A DNA stretch of 10,925 bases. Origin: JAQICX01 sp964441455. Lineage in GTDB: Bacteria > Verrucomicrobiota > Kiritimatiellia > JAQICX01. Below, in pieces: positions 1 to 6,727 of the stretch (the stretch's first letter is position 1; each line of letters begins with the position of its first letter). The translations under genes were made by a program, and so were the position numbers. The notes under the pieces are model-generated. The model had not been told where the DNA came from, did not search any database, and worked only from the letters and a program-made list of their open reading frames with translations. The stretch covers positions 1 through 10,925 of the forward strand of contig CAYTUX010000097.1 of the NCBI GenBank assembly GCA_964441455.1, read 5' to 3'.

Positions 1-3
1 CAT
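1..3 (-). CDS. Start codon of a divergent minus-strand gene (rest outside window)
   Basis: Only the ATG is inside the window, read as CAT on the plus strand. It is preceded on its own strand by AGGAG (plus 12-16) at a spacing of 8 bases, and by a strong extended -10 element. That combination is much better than chance and supports a real translation start directed away from the genes to the right. The product cannot be identified. It matters because it makes the gene left of the restriction block divergent, so hsdM/hsdS are not directly upstream in the same transcript. Confidence 0.55.
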
Positions 4-11
4 GTGTAGTT

Positions 12-45
12 CTCCTGTTTTTTTGTTGCTTACCGCATTATAACA
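12..45 (-). promoter_or_regulatory. Extended -10 promoter and Shine-Dalgarno site for the minus-strand gene at 3
   Basis: On the minus strand the sequence TGTTATAAT (plus 37-45) is a perfect TATAAT with the TG of an extended -10 in the right register. No good -35 is seen 16-18 bases upstream, which fits an extended -10 promoter. Transcription would start near plus position 30, giving a leader of about 27 bases that contains AGGAG at 12-16. The whole -10 element sits inside the inverted repeat at 33-52. Confidence 0.6.
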
Positions 46-52
46 AATGCGG
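33..52. promoter_or_regulatory. Candidate operator: 7-bp inverted repeat over the -10 element
   Basis: CCGCATT (33-39) and AATGCGG (46-52) are perfect inverted arms separated by six bases. The dyad is centred on the extended -10 of the minus-strand gene, so a dimeric repressor bound here would block RNA polymerase. Autoregulation by the gene starting at 3 is plausible but is inference. As the start point falls downstream of the dyad, it would not form an RNA hairpin in that transcript. Confidence 0.45.
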
Positions 53-79
53 CGGGAGACTACACTTTTAAAATTTTAA

Positions 80-196
80 CAATGGGAAGGACACTTCCAA
101 AAAACACCATCAAGACCGCAGCCAGATCCATTTAGACCTGAGGTTGTTCAAAATGATGATAAAACAAGAAAATCAACATTAAATAACAAAAAATAA
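80..196 (+). other. Startless coding-like frame, possible gene relic
   Basis: After a stop at 77-79, this frame stays open for 38 codons to TAA at 194-196. It reads as a polar, proline-spaced peptide containing PSRPQPDPFRPEVV followed by a lysine-rich tail, which resembles a small protein or a C-terminus more than random AT-rich translation. There is no ATG, GTG or TTG start in frame. An ATG at 82 in another frame gives only 17 residues. It could be a frameshifted remnant or chance. Confidence 0.2.
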
Positions 197-206
197 ATAT
201 AACATT

Positions 207-236
207 TTTCCAGAGCTTACAAGCAAGCTCTGGAAA
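207..236 (+). promoter_or_regulatory. 12-bp perfect hairpin upstream of the channel gene
   Basis: TTTCCAGAGCTT (207-218) and AAGCTCTGGAAA (225-236) are perfectly complementary around a six-base loop. No T tract follows on either strand, so it is not a standard intrinsic terminator. The right arm contains the only purine-rich GGAAAG near the gene start, so in the plus-strand transcript it could mask ribosome access. A possible -10 (TATAAC, 198-203) would place the transcript's 5' end at the base of the hairpin, but no -35 is apparent. Confidence 0.45.
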
Positions 237-252
237 GAACCTTTGTAAAAAA

Positions 253-1737
253 ATGCCAGATGAGATAAACATGCCTGAAAGTTTAGAGCAAAAACAAAAT
301 AAAGTAAAAGCTGCTGTTGAGAAATATAAAAGTCTTAGGAACAATCAAGGAAGCCTTTTTATAAAGTCTGACAAGGCTTATAACCAGAAAGAGGCTGTTA
401 AATTCTTTGGAAAATCATATTACGATGAAATTATAAAAAAACATGATCATTTTTTGCCCGAAAAAGAATTTAAAGGAGATTACCTTTTATATTTAATTGT
501 TGTATATATATCACAAGTTTTAAAAGAACCTATGTCAAACTATTTTGGAGATAAAAAAAATATTCTACATTTGGAAGGGGCATGTCTACATGACGATTAT
601 GATTCAAAATTTGATTTTAGTAATTGTAATATAGAAGAAAGTCATTTTGAAAATGCAATTTTAATTCATTTTGTTTTCAATAAGACAGTATTAGATTTCG
701 TGTCTTTTCAAGGTGCTATTCTACGGGGGGTTACTTTTTTGGAGATTAATTCTGAAAAAGTAAATTTTTCTCATACAGAAATAACTGATTTCTTAAGAGG
801 TGATAAATGCTTTTTTGCTAATTCAAGTTTTGAAAATTCTAATTTTAGTAATTCAAAGTTAGAGCTTTGTGACTTTGACAATGTTGATTTGGGTGGCTCT
901 AATATGGAAAACACAGTTTTTGAAGTATGTCATTTTTCTAATGTTAATTGTTGTTGGGTAAAACTCAGTAGTGAAACGTTTTTTATTGCATGTAGTTTTG
1001 ATTCGTTGGTGAATTTTAACAATACAAGTTTAGAATTAATTCGTGATGAAATTGTTAGGTCAAAGCTAATGTATAGTTCTAAAAGAATAAAATGGAGTAA
1101 TTATTATAATGGATTTAATGAAGTCCCATCTGCAAATTTATCATATATTGAAAGGGAGAGTAATGATTCCCACATTGATAAACACCATATACATACTATT
1201 GATTTCTTTTGGTATTGCAGTGATTTCGGATATTCAACAAAAAGAATTATTTGGTCTTTTTTTGCTGTAGCGTCATTTTTTGCATTAATATACTGGATTA
1301 TGGGTGTTATTGATTTTATGTTTTTGGGTGAACAAGATAGTTGCTGGGGATGTGTGGCCAATCTTTTTCAAGCTCAGGATAAATCTTTTGAGTTTTCACC
1401 ATTTAGTCCACATGGAATAATGAGAACAATATATTTTTCTGTTGTAACAATGACAACTTTGGGTTTTGGAGATATTTATGCTGATCCAAGTTCTTTGCTG
1501 GGGTATGTTTTGCTTAGTGTGCAAGTGATGATGGGATATTTTTTGTTGGGTATTCTTATTACAAGAGTTGCTATGCTGTTTACTAGCAATGAAATTCAAG
1601 TTGTTCCAGCGTTAGCAGAACAACATCAAAAGCAAGATGAAAAAATAAAAAAGTTTTTGTTAAAATTTGCGATATTAACTTTCTTTCTGTTGATCATCTT
1701 AAACGCTGGTTATGCTGTTTTTAGAAGAATAATTTAG
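253..1737 (+). CDS. Pentapeptide-repeat protein fused to a two-helix potassium-channel pore
   Basis: The 494-residue product has three parts. Residues 1-115 are polar, with a lysine- and glutamate-rich start. Residues about 120-262 carry degenerate pentapeptide repeats of the A(D/N)LXX class, with F, L or I at the central position every five residues, predicted to fold as a right-handed beta helix. The membrane part has one helix at about 333-353, a pore loop with the filter TTLGFGD (401-407), and a second helix at about 415-437. This is the Ion_trans_2 layout of K+ channels. An extra hydrophobic helix at about 468-488 ends the protein in positively charged residues. A tetrameric inner-membrane K+ pore is likely; the gating signal is unknown, with the repeat domain on the cytoplasmic side by analogy. 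ATG 253 lacks a well-spaced ribosome site, and ATG 271 is an alternative with weak GAG at 262-264. The gene is clearly AT-richer than hsdR, suggesting separate acquisition. Confidence 0.85.
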   Translation: MPDEINMPESLEQKQNKVKAAVEKYKSLRNNQGSLFIKSDKAYNQKEAVKFFGKSYYDEIIKKHDHFLPEKEFKGDYLLYLIVVYISQVLKEPMSNYFGDKKNILHLEGACLHDDYDSKFDFSNCNIEESHFENAILIHFVFNKTVLDFVSFQGAILRGVTFLEINSEKVNFSHTEITDFLRGDKCFFANSSFENSNFSNSKLELCDFDNVDLGGSNMENTVFEVCHFSNVNCCWVKLSSETFFIACSFDSLVNFNNTSLELIRDEIVRSKLMYSSKRIKWSNYYNGFNEVPSANLSYIERESNDSHIDKHHIHTIDFFWYCSDFGYSTKRIIWSFFAVASFFALIYWIMGVIDFMFLGEQDSCWGCVANLFQAQDKSFEFSPFSPHGIMRTIYFSVVTMTTLGFGDIYADPSSLLGYVLLSVQVMMGYFLLGILITRVAMLFTSNEIQVVPALAEQHQKQDEKIKKFLLKFAILTFFLLIILNAGYAVFRRII

Positions 1738-1745
1738 GAGAAATG

Positions 1746-1760
1746 AATTAATCATTAATT
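1746..1760. repeat. 15-bp palindrome AATTAATCATTAATT
   Basis: Perfect 7-bp arms flank a central C, eight bases after the channel gene's stop. In AT-rich DNA a palindrome of this composition is weak evidence. It could be a regulator site for the downstream gene or chance. It is followed directly by the periodic repeat at 1774. Confidence 0.2.
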
Positions 1761-1773
1761 AACGCTTTGCGAA

Positions 1774-1808
1774 TTTCGTGACTTTGGTGTTTTTCGTGGT
1801 TGAAAAAA
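1774..1808 (+). repeat. TTTCGTG 9-bp-periodic repeat, copy A
   Basis: Three units of TTT(C/G)GTG begin at 1774, 1783 and 1792, exactly nine bases apart, and end in GGTTGAAAAAA. A degenerate fourth unit (TTTGCGA, 1765) keeps the same phase. The 35-bp block matches copy B (3458-3492) at 31 of 35 positions in the same orientation. It lies in the 127-bp gap between the channel gene and the AlbA_2 gene. TTGAAA at its end could serve as a -35 (1800-1805), but the hexamer 17 bases on is poor. Confidence 0.75.
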
Positions 1809-1864
1809 AAGATTGGGCGAGGTAGTTTAGAAAAACAACTACAAATTTGAAAGGAAATGATTAA

Positions 1865-3358
1865 ATGAATTTGAATCAGATAAAACAACTTATTAGTGAT
1901 GGAGAGGGGCTCAATTGTGAGTTTAAGGAAGCGGTAGATTCGTTGCCTAGAAATTTGTTTGAGACCGTCTGTGCTTTTTTAAATACTGATGGCGGAACAA
2001 TAATTCTGGGGGTTGATGACTCTGGAAATGTTATTGGTGTGAATCCTGAAAAAAAAGATGAGTTAATGCAGAACTTGGCAAATCTTTCTAATAATCCTGA
2101 TAAGGTTTACACACCTTATCTACTTTTTCCAAAAGACTTTATTATTGATGGCAAAACAGTTATTGCTGTTCAGGTTCCTTTAAGTTCACAAATTCATAAG
2201 ACAAGAGGACATATATATCTTAGAAGTTTAGAGGGTGACTATAAAGTAATGGATGTAAGTCAACTGGCAGGACTTTTAAACCGCAAGATGAGTCTGTTTA
2301 CCGAGCAGAAGCCCATTCCTAATGCAACAATGCAGGATTTAAGACCTGAGCTGTTTGACAGAGCTAGAAAATTAATGTGGGCACACAATTCTCAACATCC
2401 TTGGCAAGATATGTCTGATGAAGAGTTGCTGAAAATTGGTGGTTTCTATACAGAAGATAAGGAAACAAGAAAAAACTGTCTTAATTTGGCTGCCATTCTG
2501 ATGTTTGGCACAGATTTGGCAATTCAAAGGGCTGTCCCGGCATACAAGTTTGACTGTCTTTTAAGACGCCATAACATAGACCGTTATGATGACAGACAAA
2601 TGATTTATACAAATCTAATTGATGCATACGATCAGATGATGACGTTTGTTGAAAAACATCTTAACGATCCCTTTTACCTTGAAGGTACTCAGCGTATAAG
2701 TCTCAGAGACAAAATTTTCCGAGAAGCTGTTTCAAATATCATTTCCCATCAGGAGTACGTAAGCGGATCACCTGCACGCTTGATGATATACAAAGACAAA
2801 GTGATTCTTGATAACCCATGTACACAACACTATTTTGGAGAAGTCAAACCAGATAACTTTCAACCATACTCACATAATCCGATTATCTGCAAATTTATGA
2901 TCCAGTTGGGACGTTTCGATGAACTCGGTTCGGGAATGCTTAACATCAACAAATACCTGCCGTTCTATGCAGATGGAGCAAAGCCGATTTTCAAAGAAGA
3001 CAGACAGCGTTTCGAGCTGGAAATCCCGCTTGTTAATTCCGAGTCACAAGTCGAAGTAACAGGTGAAGTAACAGGACAAGTAACAGGTGAAGTAAACGCA
3101 CAAGTCACCGCACAAGTCACCGCACAAGTCACCGCACAAGTTGGAGAGTTTTGTCGAGAAGCTAGATCTGCTAAAGAGATAATGAATATGCTAAATTTGA
3201 AACATTGGAAAACGTTTCAAACAAATTACCTAATTCCTCTTTTGGATGCTGGTTTCATTGAAAGAACAATTCCTGACAAACCAACAAGTCGTCTCCAAAA
3301 ATATCGACTGACAGAAAAAGGAGTTAAATTTTTAAAAGAGAATTTAGATGATGAATGA
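1865..3358 (+). CDS. AlbA_2 (Schlafen-type) / HATPase_c_4 ATP-binding putative regulator
   Basis: This 497-residue protein belongs to the COG2865 group often annotated as RecG-like helicase or transcriptional regulator. Residues about 1-130 form the AlbA_2 domain, with ExK at 19-21 (N-C-E-F-K-E), the conserved NTDGGTIILGVDD stretch at 40-52, and a later segment that fits the fold. Residues about 270-390 resemble a GHKL-type ATP-binding domain, with an N-box-like E287-xxx-N291 and a GSGM turn at 355-358. A repeat hinge (397-about 428) leads to a C-terminal winged-helix region (about 430-495). AAGGAA at 1851-1856, eight bases before the ATG, supports the start. Such genes are common passengers in type I restriction loci, as in the rlo genes of Campylobacter. 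Their role there, whether regulation, nucleic-acid sensing or cleavage, is not established. Both flanking gaps carry the same 35-bp repeat. Confidence 0.85.
   Translation: MNLNQIKQLISDGEGLNCEFKEAVDSLPRNLFETVCAFLNTDGGTIILGVDDSGNVIGVNPEKKDELMQNLANLSNNPDKVYTPYLLFPKDFIIDGKTVIAVQVPLSSQIHKTRGHIYLRSLEGDYKVMDVSQLAGLLNRKMSLFTEQKPIPNATMQDLRPELFDRARKLMWAHNSQHPWQDMSDEELLKIGGFYTEDKETRKNCLNLAAILMFGTDLAIQRAVPAYKFDCLLRRHNIDRYDDRQMIYTNLIDAYDQMMTFVEKHLNDPFYLEGTQRISLRDKIFREAVSNIISHQEYVSGSPARLMIYKDKVILDNPCTQHYFGEVKPDNFQPYSHNPIICKFMIQLGRFDELGSGMLNINKYLPFYADGAKPIFKEDRQRFELEIPLVNSESQVEVTGEVTGQVTGEVNAQVTAQVTAQVTAQVGEFCREARSAKEIMNMLNLKHWKTFQTNYLIPLLDAGFIERTIPDKPTSRLQKYRLTEKGVKFLKENLDDE
3053..3141 (+). repeat. In-frame 12-bp tandem repeats encoding a hinge
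   Basis: Seven 12-base units and a partial eighth encode four-residue steps of the form (E/Q)-V-(T/N)-(G/A). The first half uses GAAGTAACAGGT-like units. The last three units (3101-3136) are identical, CAAGTCACCGCA, pointing to recent duplication. Copy-number change would keep the frame and alter only the length of the linker between the ATP-binding and winged-helix domains. Comparable valine-rich hinge repeats are familiar in this protein family. Confidence 0.9.
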
Positions 3359-3363
3359 TGAGT

Positions 3364-3423
3364 GCCGAGCTGGAGCTCGGCGTTCCCGGAAGGAAATGTC
3401 GGCGGTCACCGCCCGCCGCTACA
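3364..3423. repeat. GC-rich palindromic intergenic block
   Basis: These 60 bases are 70% G+C (42 of 60), far above the genes on either side. They begin with perfect inverted arms GCCGAGCT (3364-3371) and AGCTCGGC (3374-3381), and include a second dyad GGCGG/CCGCC near 3402-3414. The arrangement looks like a dispersed intergenic element rather than a terminator, since no T tract follows. As RNA, the first dyad would form a six-pair stem with a six-base loop right after the AlbA_2 gene and could still hinder readthrough. Confidence 0.5.
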
Positions 3424-3432
3424 ATTGCAAGC

Positions 3433-3455
3433 ATGCATTGTTCATGGCGATGCAT
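3433..3455 (+). terminator. Stem-loop before hsdR, possible weak terminator
   Basis: ATGCATTG (3433-3440) pairs with CGATGCAT (3448-3455) with one T-G wobble around a seven-base loop. It is followed by ATTTTCGTGCTTTT, which is T-rich but interrupted. The stem is not GC-rich, so termination would be inefficient at best. With the preceding GC-rich dyads it may reduce transcription from the AlbA_2 gene into hsdR. Confidence 0.25.
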
Positions 3456-3457
3456 AT

Positions 3458-3492
3458 TTTCGTGCTTTTGGTGCCTTTCGTGGTTGAAAAAA
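3458..3492 (+). repeat. TTTCGTG 9-bp-periodic repeat, copy B
   Basis: Units TTTCGTG (3458), TTTGGTG (3467) and TTTCGTG (3476) are nine bases apart and end in GGTTGAAAAAA, as in copy A. Only four of 35 positions differ, all at the two-base spacers between units. The block ends 28 bases before the hsdR start. Because the period is a multiple of three, its complement reads as a histidine-, glutamate- and lysine-rich pseudo-peptide, which readily creates false small genes. Confidence 0.75.
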
Positions 3493-3520
3493 TTTAAAAT
3501 AATAGAGAAAGAGAGAATAG

Positions 3521-6500
3521 ATGAAAACATTTAAGGATAATGAGAAGTGGTTGTCGCAGGTTCCTGCGGTGGAGCTTTTGGTGAATATGGGGTATGAGTT
3601 TATATCGTCGCCTGATTATTATGCGGAGCGTCAGGGGCGTACGGCAAATGTGCTTCTGGAAGGAATTCTGCGTGAGCAGTTGAAGAAGATTAACAGCATT
3701 AAGTCTCGTGGTGGAACTTATCTTTTCAGTGAGGAGAACATTCAGACTGCTATTCAGAAGCTGAAGAGTGTTAAGTTTGATGGGCTGTTGAGGACTAATG
3801 AGAAGCTTTATGATTTGATGACTCTTGGGACTGCTCTGGAGCAGACTATTGATGGTGATTCGAAGAGTTTTAATTTGAATTATATTGATTGGCGTACTCC
3901 AAGTAATAATAGTTTTCATGCTGTGGTTGAGTATATTGTTGATCGGTCGAGAAGTAATGAGACAGCTCGCCCTGATATTGTTTTGTTTGTTAATGGAATT
4001 CCTTTTTGTGTGATTGAGTGTAAGGCGCCTAGCATTGATGTTGGAAAGGCTGTTGAGCAGAGTATCAGAAATCAGAGTGATGAGTTTATTCCAAAGTTGT
4101 TTGTCTATTCTCAGATGGTTATGGCTGTTAATAAGAATGAGGGTCTCTATTCAACTGTTGGAGCCGGAAAGAAGTTTTGGAATGTCTGGAAGGAAGATGC
4201 TCTGGATGATGGTACTGCTGAGTGTGAAAAGCTGCATGAGTTGATTAATAAGCCTCTGGATGAGCGAACTGGGCGTAAGCTTGCGGAGTCGCTGGGGTTT
4301 GATGAGAAGAGTCTGTTGAGGGATGGGGAGCGGCTGGTGACAGGGCAGGATAAGGCAATATATGCGTTGTGTCGTCCGGAACGTCTGCTTGAGATTGCCT
4401 GGAAGTTTACGGTTTTTGATGGTGGGATTAAGAAGATTGCCCGTTATCAGCAATATTTTGTTGTGAAGTCTACTCTTGATCGTGTGAATTCGTATGATTC
4501 TGATGGGGGTAGACGTGGTGGAATTGTCTGGCATACGCAGGGTTCGGGCAAATCGTTGACAATGGTTATGCTTGCAATTAATCTGGCGCTGGATCCTCGG
4601 TTTGATAATCCTAGGATTGTTCTGGTGACTGATCGAAATGATTTGGATTCGCAGTTGAAAGATACGTTTGTTGCCTGCGGGCTTGAGACTCATCGGGCGA
4701 CTTCGGGGCGTAATTTGCTTGAGTTGATTGCTGAGAAGAAGTCGGGCATTATTACGACGTTGATTCATAAGTTTGATAAGGCTTATAGTTTGAAAAAGTT
4801 TAGGGATGATTCGGCTGACATTTTTGTTCTGGTTGACGAGAGTCATAGGACGCAGTTTGGGTCTTTTTCAACTAGTATGAGGCAGATGTTTCCTAAGGCC
4901 TGTTATCTTGGCTTTACGGGTACACCTTTGATGAAAAAGGAGAAGAATAATTTTGTTAAGTTCGGCCAGTTGATTGAACCACATTATTCAATTGCTCAGG
5001 CTGTCGAGGATGGGGCAGTTGTACCTTTGCTTTATGAGGGGCGTAATGTGGAAATTACCCAAAATAAAGATGCTATTGATAAATGGTTTGATAGGCATAC
5101 TCAAAATTTGAATGAGAAACAGAAAGCTGATTTGAAACGTAAGTATGCAAGATCTGAAATGCTTCAGAAGGCTGATCAGGTTGTTTATATGACAGCGTTT
5201 GATATTAGTGAACATTATAGAGAACATTGGCAAGGTACTGGTTTTAAGGCGCAGCTGGTTGCGCCAAGTCGGGCTACAGCTGTTAAATATCAGGAATACC
5301 TTAAAGAGATTGGTTTTGTTTCATCTGAAATCATTATGTCAGCACCTGATATGCGGGACGGCTTTGAAGAGACTGATGAGGAACCATCTGATGAGGTAAT
5401 CAGGTTCTGGGATCGCATGATGAAGCGTTATGGTACAGAAGAAGCTTATACCAGTCAGATTATTGCCGGCTTCAAGAATGCTGATGAACCTGAGATTCTT
5501 ATTGTTGTCAGCAAGCTGCTGACGGGATTTGATTCGCCCAGAAATACGGTTCTGTATCTTTGCAAAAGTCTGGTTGAACATACACTGCTTCAAGCAATTG
5601 CCCGTGTTAACAGAATTTTTGATGGTAAAGATTTTGGATATATTGTTGATTATGCAAGTGTGCTAGGCAATTTGGATAAGGCATTGACTATGTACAAATC
5701 GCTTGAAGAGTTTGATGAAGAAGATATCGCCAATGCAATTAATTCTATTAAAGATGAGGTGGATAAGCTTCCTCAGAAATATTCTGATCTTTGGGATCTC
5801 TTTGGAGAACTTAAAGGAACTGATGATGAAGAGGCTTTTGAAAGGTTGCTTGCTGATGATCAGAAGAGAGAAGAGTTCTATCAGCTGTTTCGAGCATATA
5901 AGAAATGTTTGGGAATTGCTTTGTCATCTGACACGTTCTTGTTTGAGGTTGATGATCAAATGCTGAAAGCATACAGATATGATTTAAGAAGATTTCAAAA
6001 TTTATTGTATTCGGTGAAGATGCGTTATGCAGATGTAATTGATTTCAAAGATTATGAAGCAAAAATTGCAAAGGTTGTGAATGATAATGTTCATGCAGCA
6101 GAAGTGACCCAATTGAATGTTCCCAAGTGTATTATTGAAAAGAATGAGCCAGCTGTTTTTAGTATTGAGGATGAATATGAAGCAGGCTCTAAGACTGCAG
6201 CAGCACAAGCAGATGCTATTGCTCATGCTACAAAACGTATTACCAGTGAGAACATGGAATTTGACAAGGAGTTTTACAAAACGTTTGCAACTCTAATTCA
6301 GCAGGTTATTGATGATTTTAGAGCACAAAGATTGTCTGACCTTGCTTATCTTGAAAAGGCTAAGGAAGTATACAACAAGGTTGTTAACAAAATTCATGAT
6401 GATGTGCCGGAGGTGCTTCAAGGTAATGAAGATGCAATGGCTTATTATGGTGATGTCAAGGCAATCTTTAAAAGTCACTATATGGACAAGGAAGAGGAAG

Positions 6501-6727
6501 AAGCAATTGTTGCTGAAATTGCAATTGAAATTAATAAAATTGTTGTTGTCTCTCACAAAGTTGACTTCTGGAATGATGATGACGCCAAGAAAGAGTTGGA
6601 GAATGAGATTGATGATTATTTGTATGATGTCGTAAAAGGTGAAAAAAATATTGATTTGACATTGGAACAGATGGATCAGATTATAAAAGATACTTTGAAT
6701 ACTGCTAGAGTTAGGAAAAGCAAATGA
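3521..6727 (+). CDS. hsdR: Type I restriction enzyme, R (nuclease/translocase) subunit
   Basis: HsdR is the motor and nuclease subunit that, with HsdM and HsdS, translocates DNA in an ATP-dependent way and cuts at unmethylated targets. The 1068-residue length is typical. The N-terminal nuclease shows PD (151-152) then ECK (166-168), a PD-(D/E)xK active site. The SF2 motor has Walker A G-S-G-K-S (341-345), DESH (439-442), TGTP (466-469), TGFDSP (668-673) and QAIARVNR (691-698). The helical C-terminal region follows. All key residues are present, so it should be active. The start at 3521 follows a purine-rich GAGAG (3511-3515). The stop overlaps the next gene's start by four bases. No hsdM or hsdS is in the window. 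Codon choice shifts within the gene near 5040: early lysines are nearly all AAG, later ones mostly AAA. Confidence 0.96.
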   Translation: MKTFKDNEKWLSQVPAVELLVNMGYEFISSPDYYAERQGRTANVLLEGILREQLKKINSIKSRGGTYLFSEENIQTAIQKLKSVKFDGLLRTNEKLYDLMTLGTALEQTIDGDSKSFNLNYIDWRTPSNNSFHAVVEYIVDRSRSNETARPDIVLFVNGIPFCVIECKAPSIDVGKAVEQSIRNQSDEFIPKLFVYSQMVMAVNKNEGLYSTVGAGKKFWNVWKEDALDDGTAECEKLHELINKPLDERTGRKLAESLGFDEKSLLRDGERLVTGQDKAIYALCRPERLLEIAWKFTVFDGGIKKIARYQQYFVVKSTLDRVNSYDSDGGRRGGIVWHTQGSGKSLTMVMLAINLALDPRFDNPRIVLVTDRNDLDSQLKDTFVACGLETHRATSGRNLLELIAEKKSGIITTLIHKFDKAYSLKKFRDDSADIFVLVDESHRTQFGSFSTSMRQMFPKACYLGFTGTPLMKKEKNNFVKFGQLIEPHYSIAQAVEDGAVVPLLYEGRNVEITQNKDAIDKWFDRHTQNLNEKQKADLKRKYARSEMLQKADQVVYMTAFDISEHYREHWQGTGFKAQLVAPSRATAVKYQEYLKEIGFVSSEIIMSAPDMRDGFEETDEEPSDEVIRFWDRMMKRYGTEEAYTSQIIAGFKNADEPEILIVVSKLLTGFDSPRNTVLYLCKSLVEHTLLQAIARVNRIFDGKDFGYIVDYASVLGNLDKALTMYKSLEEFDEEDIANAINSIKDEVDKLPQKYSDLWDLFGELKGTDDEEAFERLLADDQKREEFYQLFRAYKKCLGIALSSDTFLFEVDDQMLKAYRYDLRRFQNLLYSVKMRYADVIDFKDYEAKIAKVVNDNVHAAEVTQLNVPKCIIEKNEPAVFSIEDEYEAGSKTAAAQADAIAHATKRITSENMEFDKEFYKTFATLIQQVIDDFRAQRLSDLAYLEKAKEVYNKVVNKIHDDVPEVLQGNEDAMAYYGDVKAIFKSHYMDKEEEEAIVAEIAIEINKIVVVSHKVDFWNDDDAKKELENEIDDYLYDVVKGEKNIDLTLEQMDQIIKDTLNTARVRKSK

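Larger units (their letters stand above)
4..65. repeat. Outer imperfect inverted repeat enclosing the promoter
   Basis: The arm GTGTAGTTCTCC (4-15) is complementary to GGAGACTACAC (55-65) apart from one bulged T. It encloses the inner dyad at 33-52, though the two axes are about 8 bases apart. The left arm overlaps the Shine-Dalgarno site and lies next to the start codon of the minus-strand gene. It could be a second pair of regulator half-sites or the remnant of a palindromic repeat element. Confidence 0.4.

Noticed and set aside
4..65. Nested inverted repeat as an integron attC site or an intrinsic terminator
   Set aside because: No recognisable attC core sites, and the element contains a consensus promoter and the ribosome site of the divergent gene, which explains it better.
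1800..1828. TTGAAA-17-TAGTTT as promoter of the AlbA_2 gene
   Set aside because: The -10 matches only three of six consensus bases, and copy B has no -10 at the equivalent place.
1857..1868. Three-codon leader ORF (ATG ATT AAA TGA) overlapping the AlbA_2 start
   Set aside because: Its ATG is too close to the AAGGAA site (1851-1856) to be used; likely chance in AT-rich DNA.
3324..3530. Minus-strand frame of 68 codons rich in His, Glu and Lys
   Set aside because: It is the translation of the 9-bp-periodic CACGAAA repeat and the GC-rich intergenic block; no ribosome site and no known domain.
4151..4846. Long minus-strand frame (231 codons) inside hsdR
   Set aside because: It lies wholly opposite the intact helicase gene, has unnatural composition and reflects hsdR's biased codon use.
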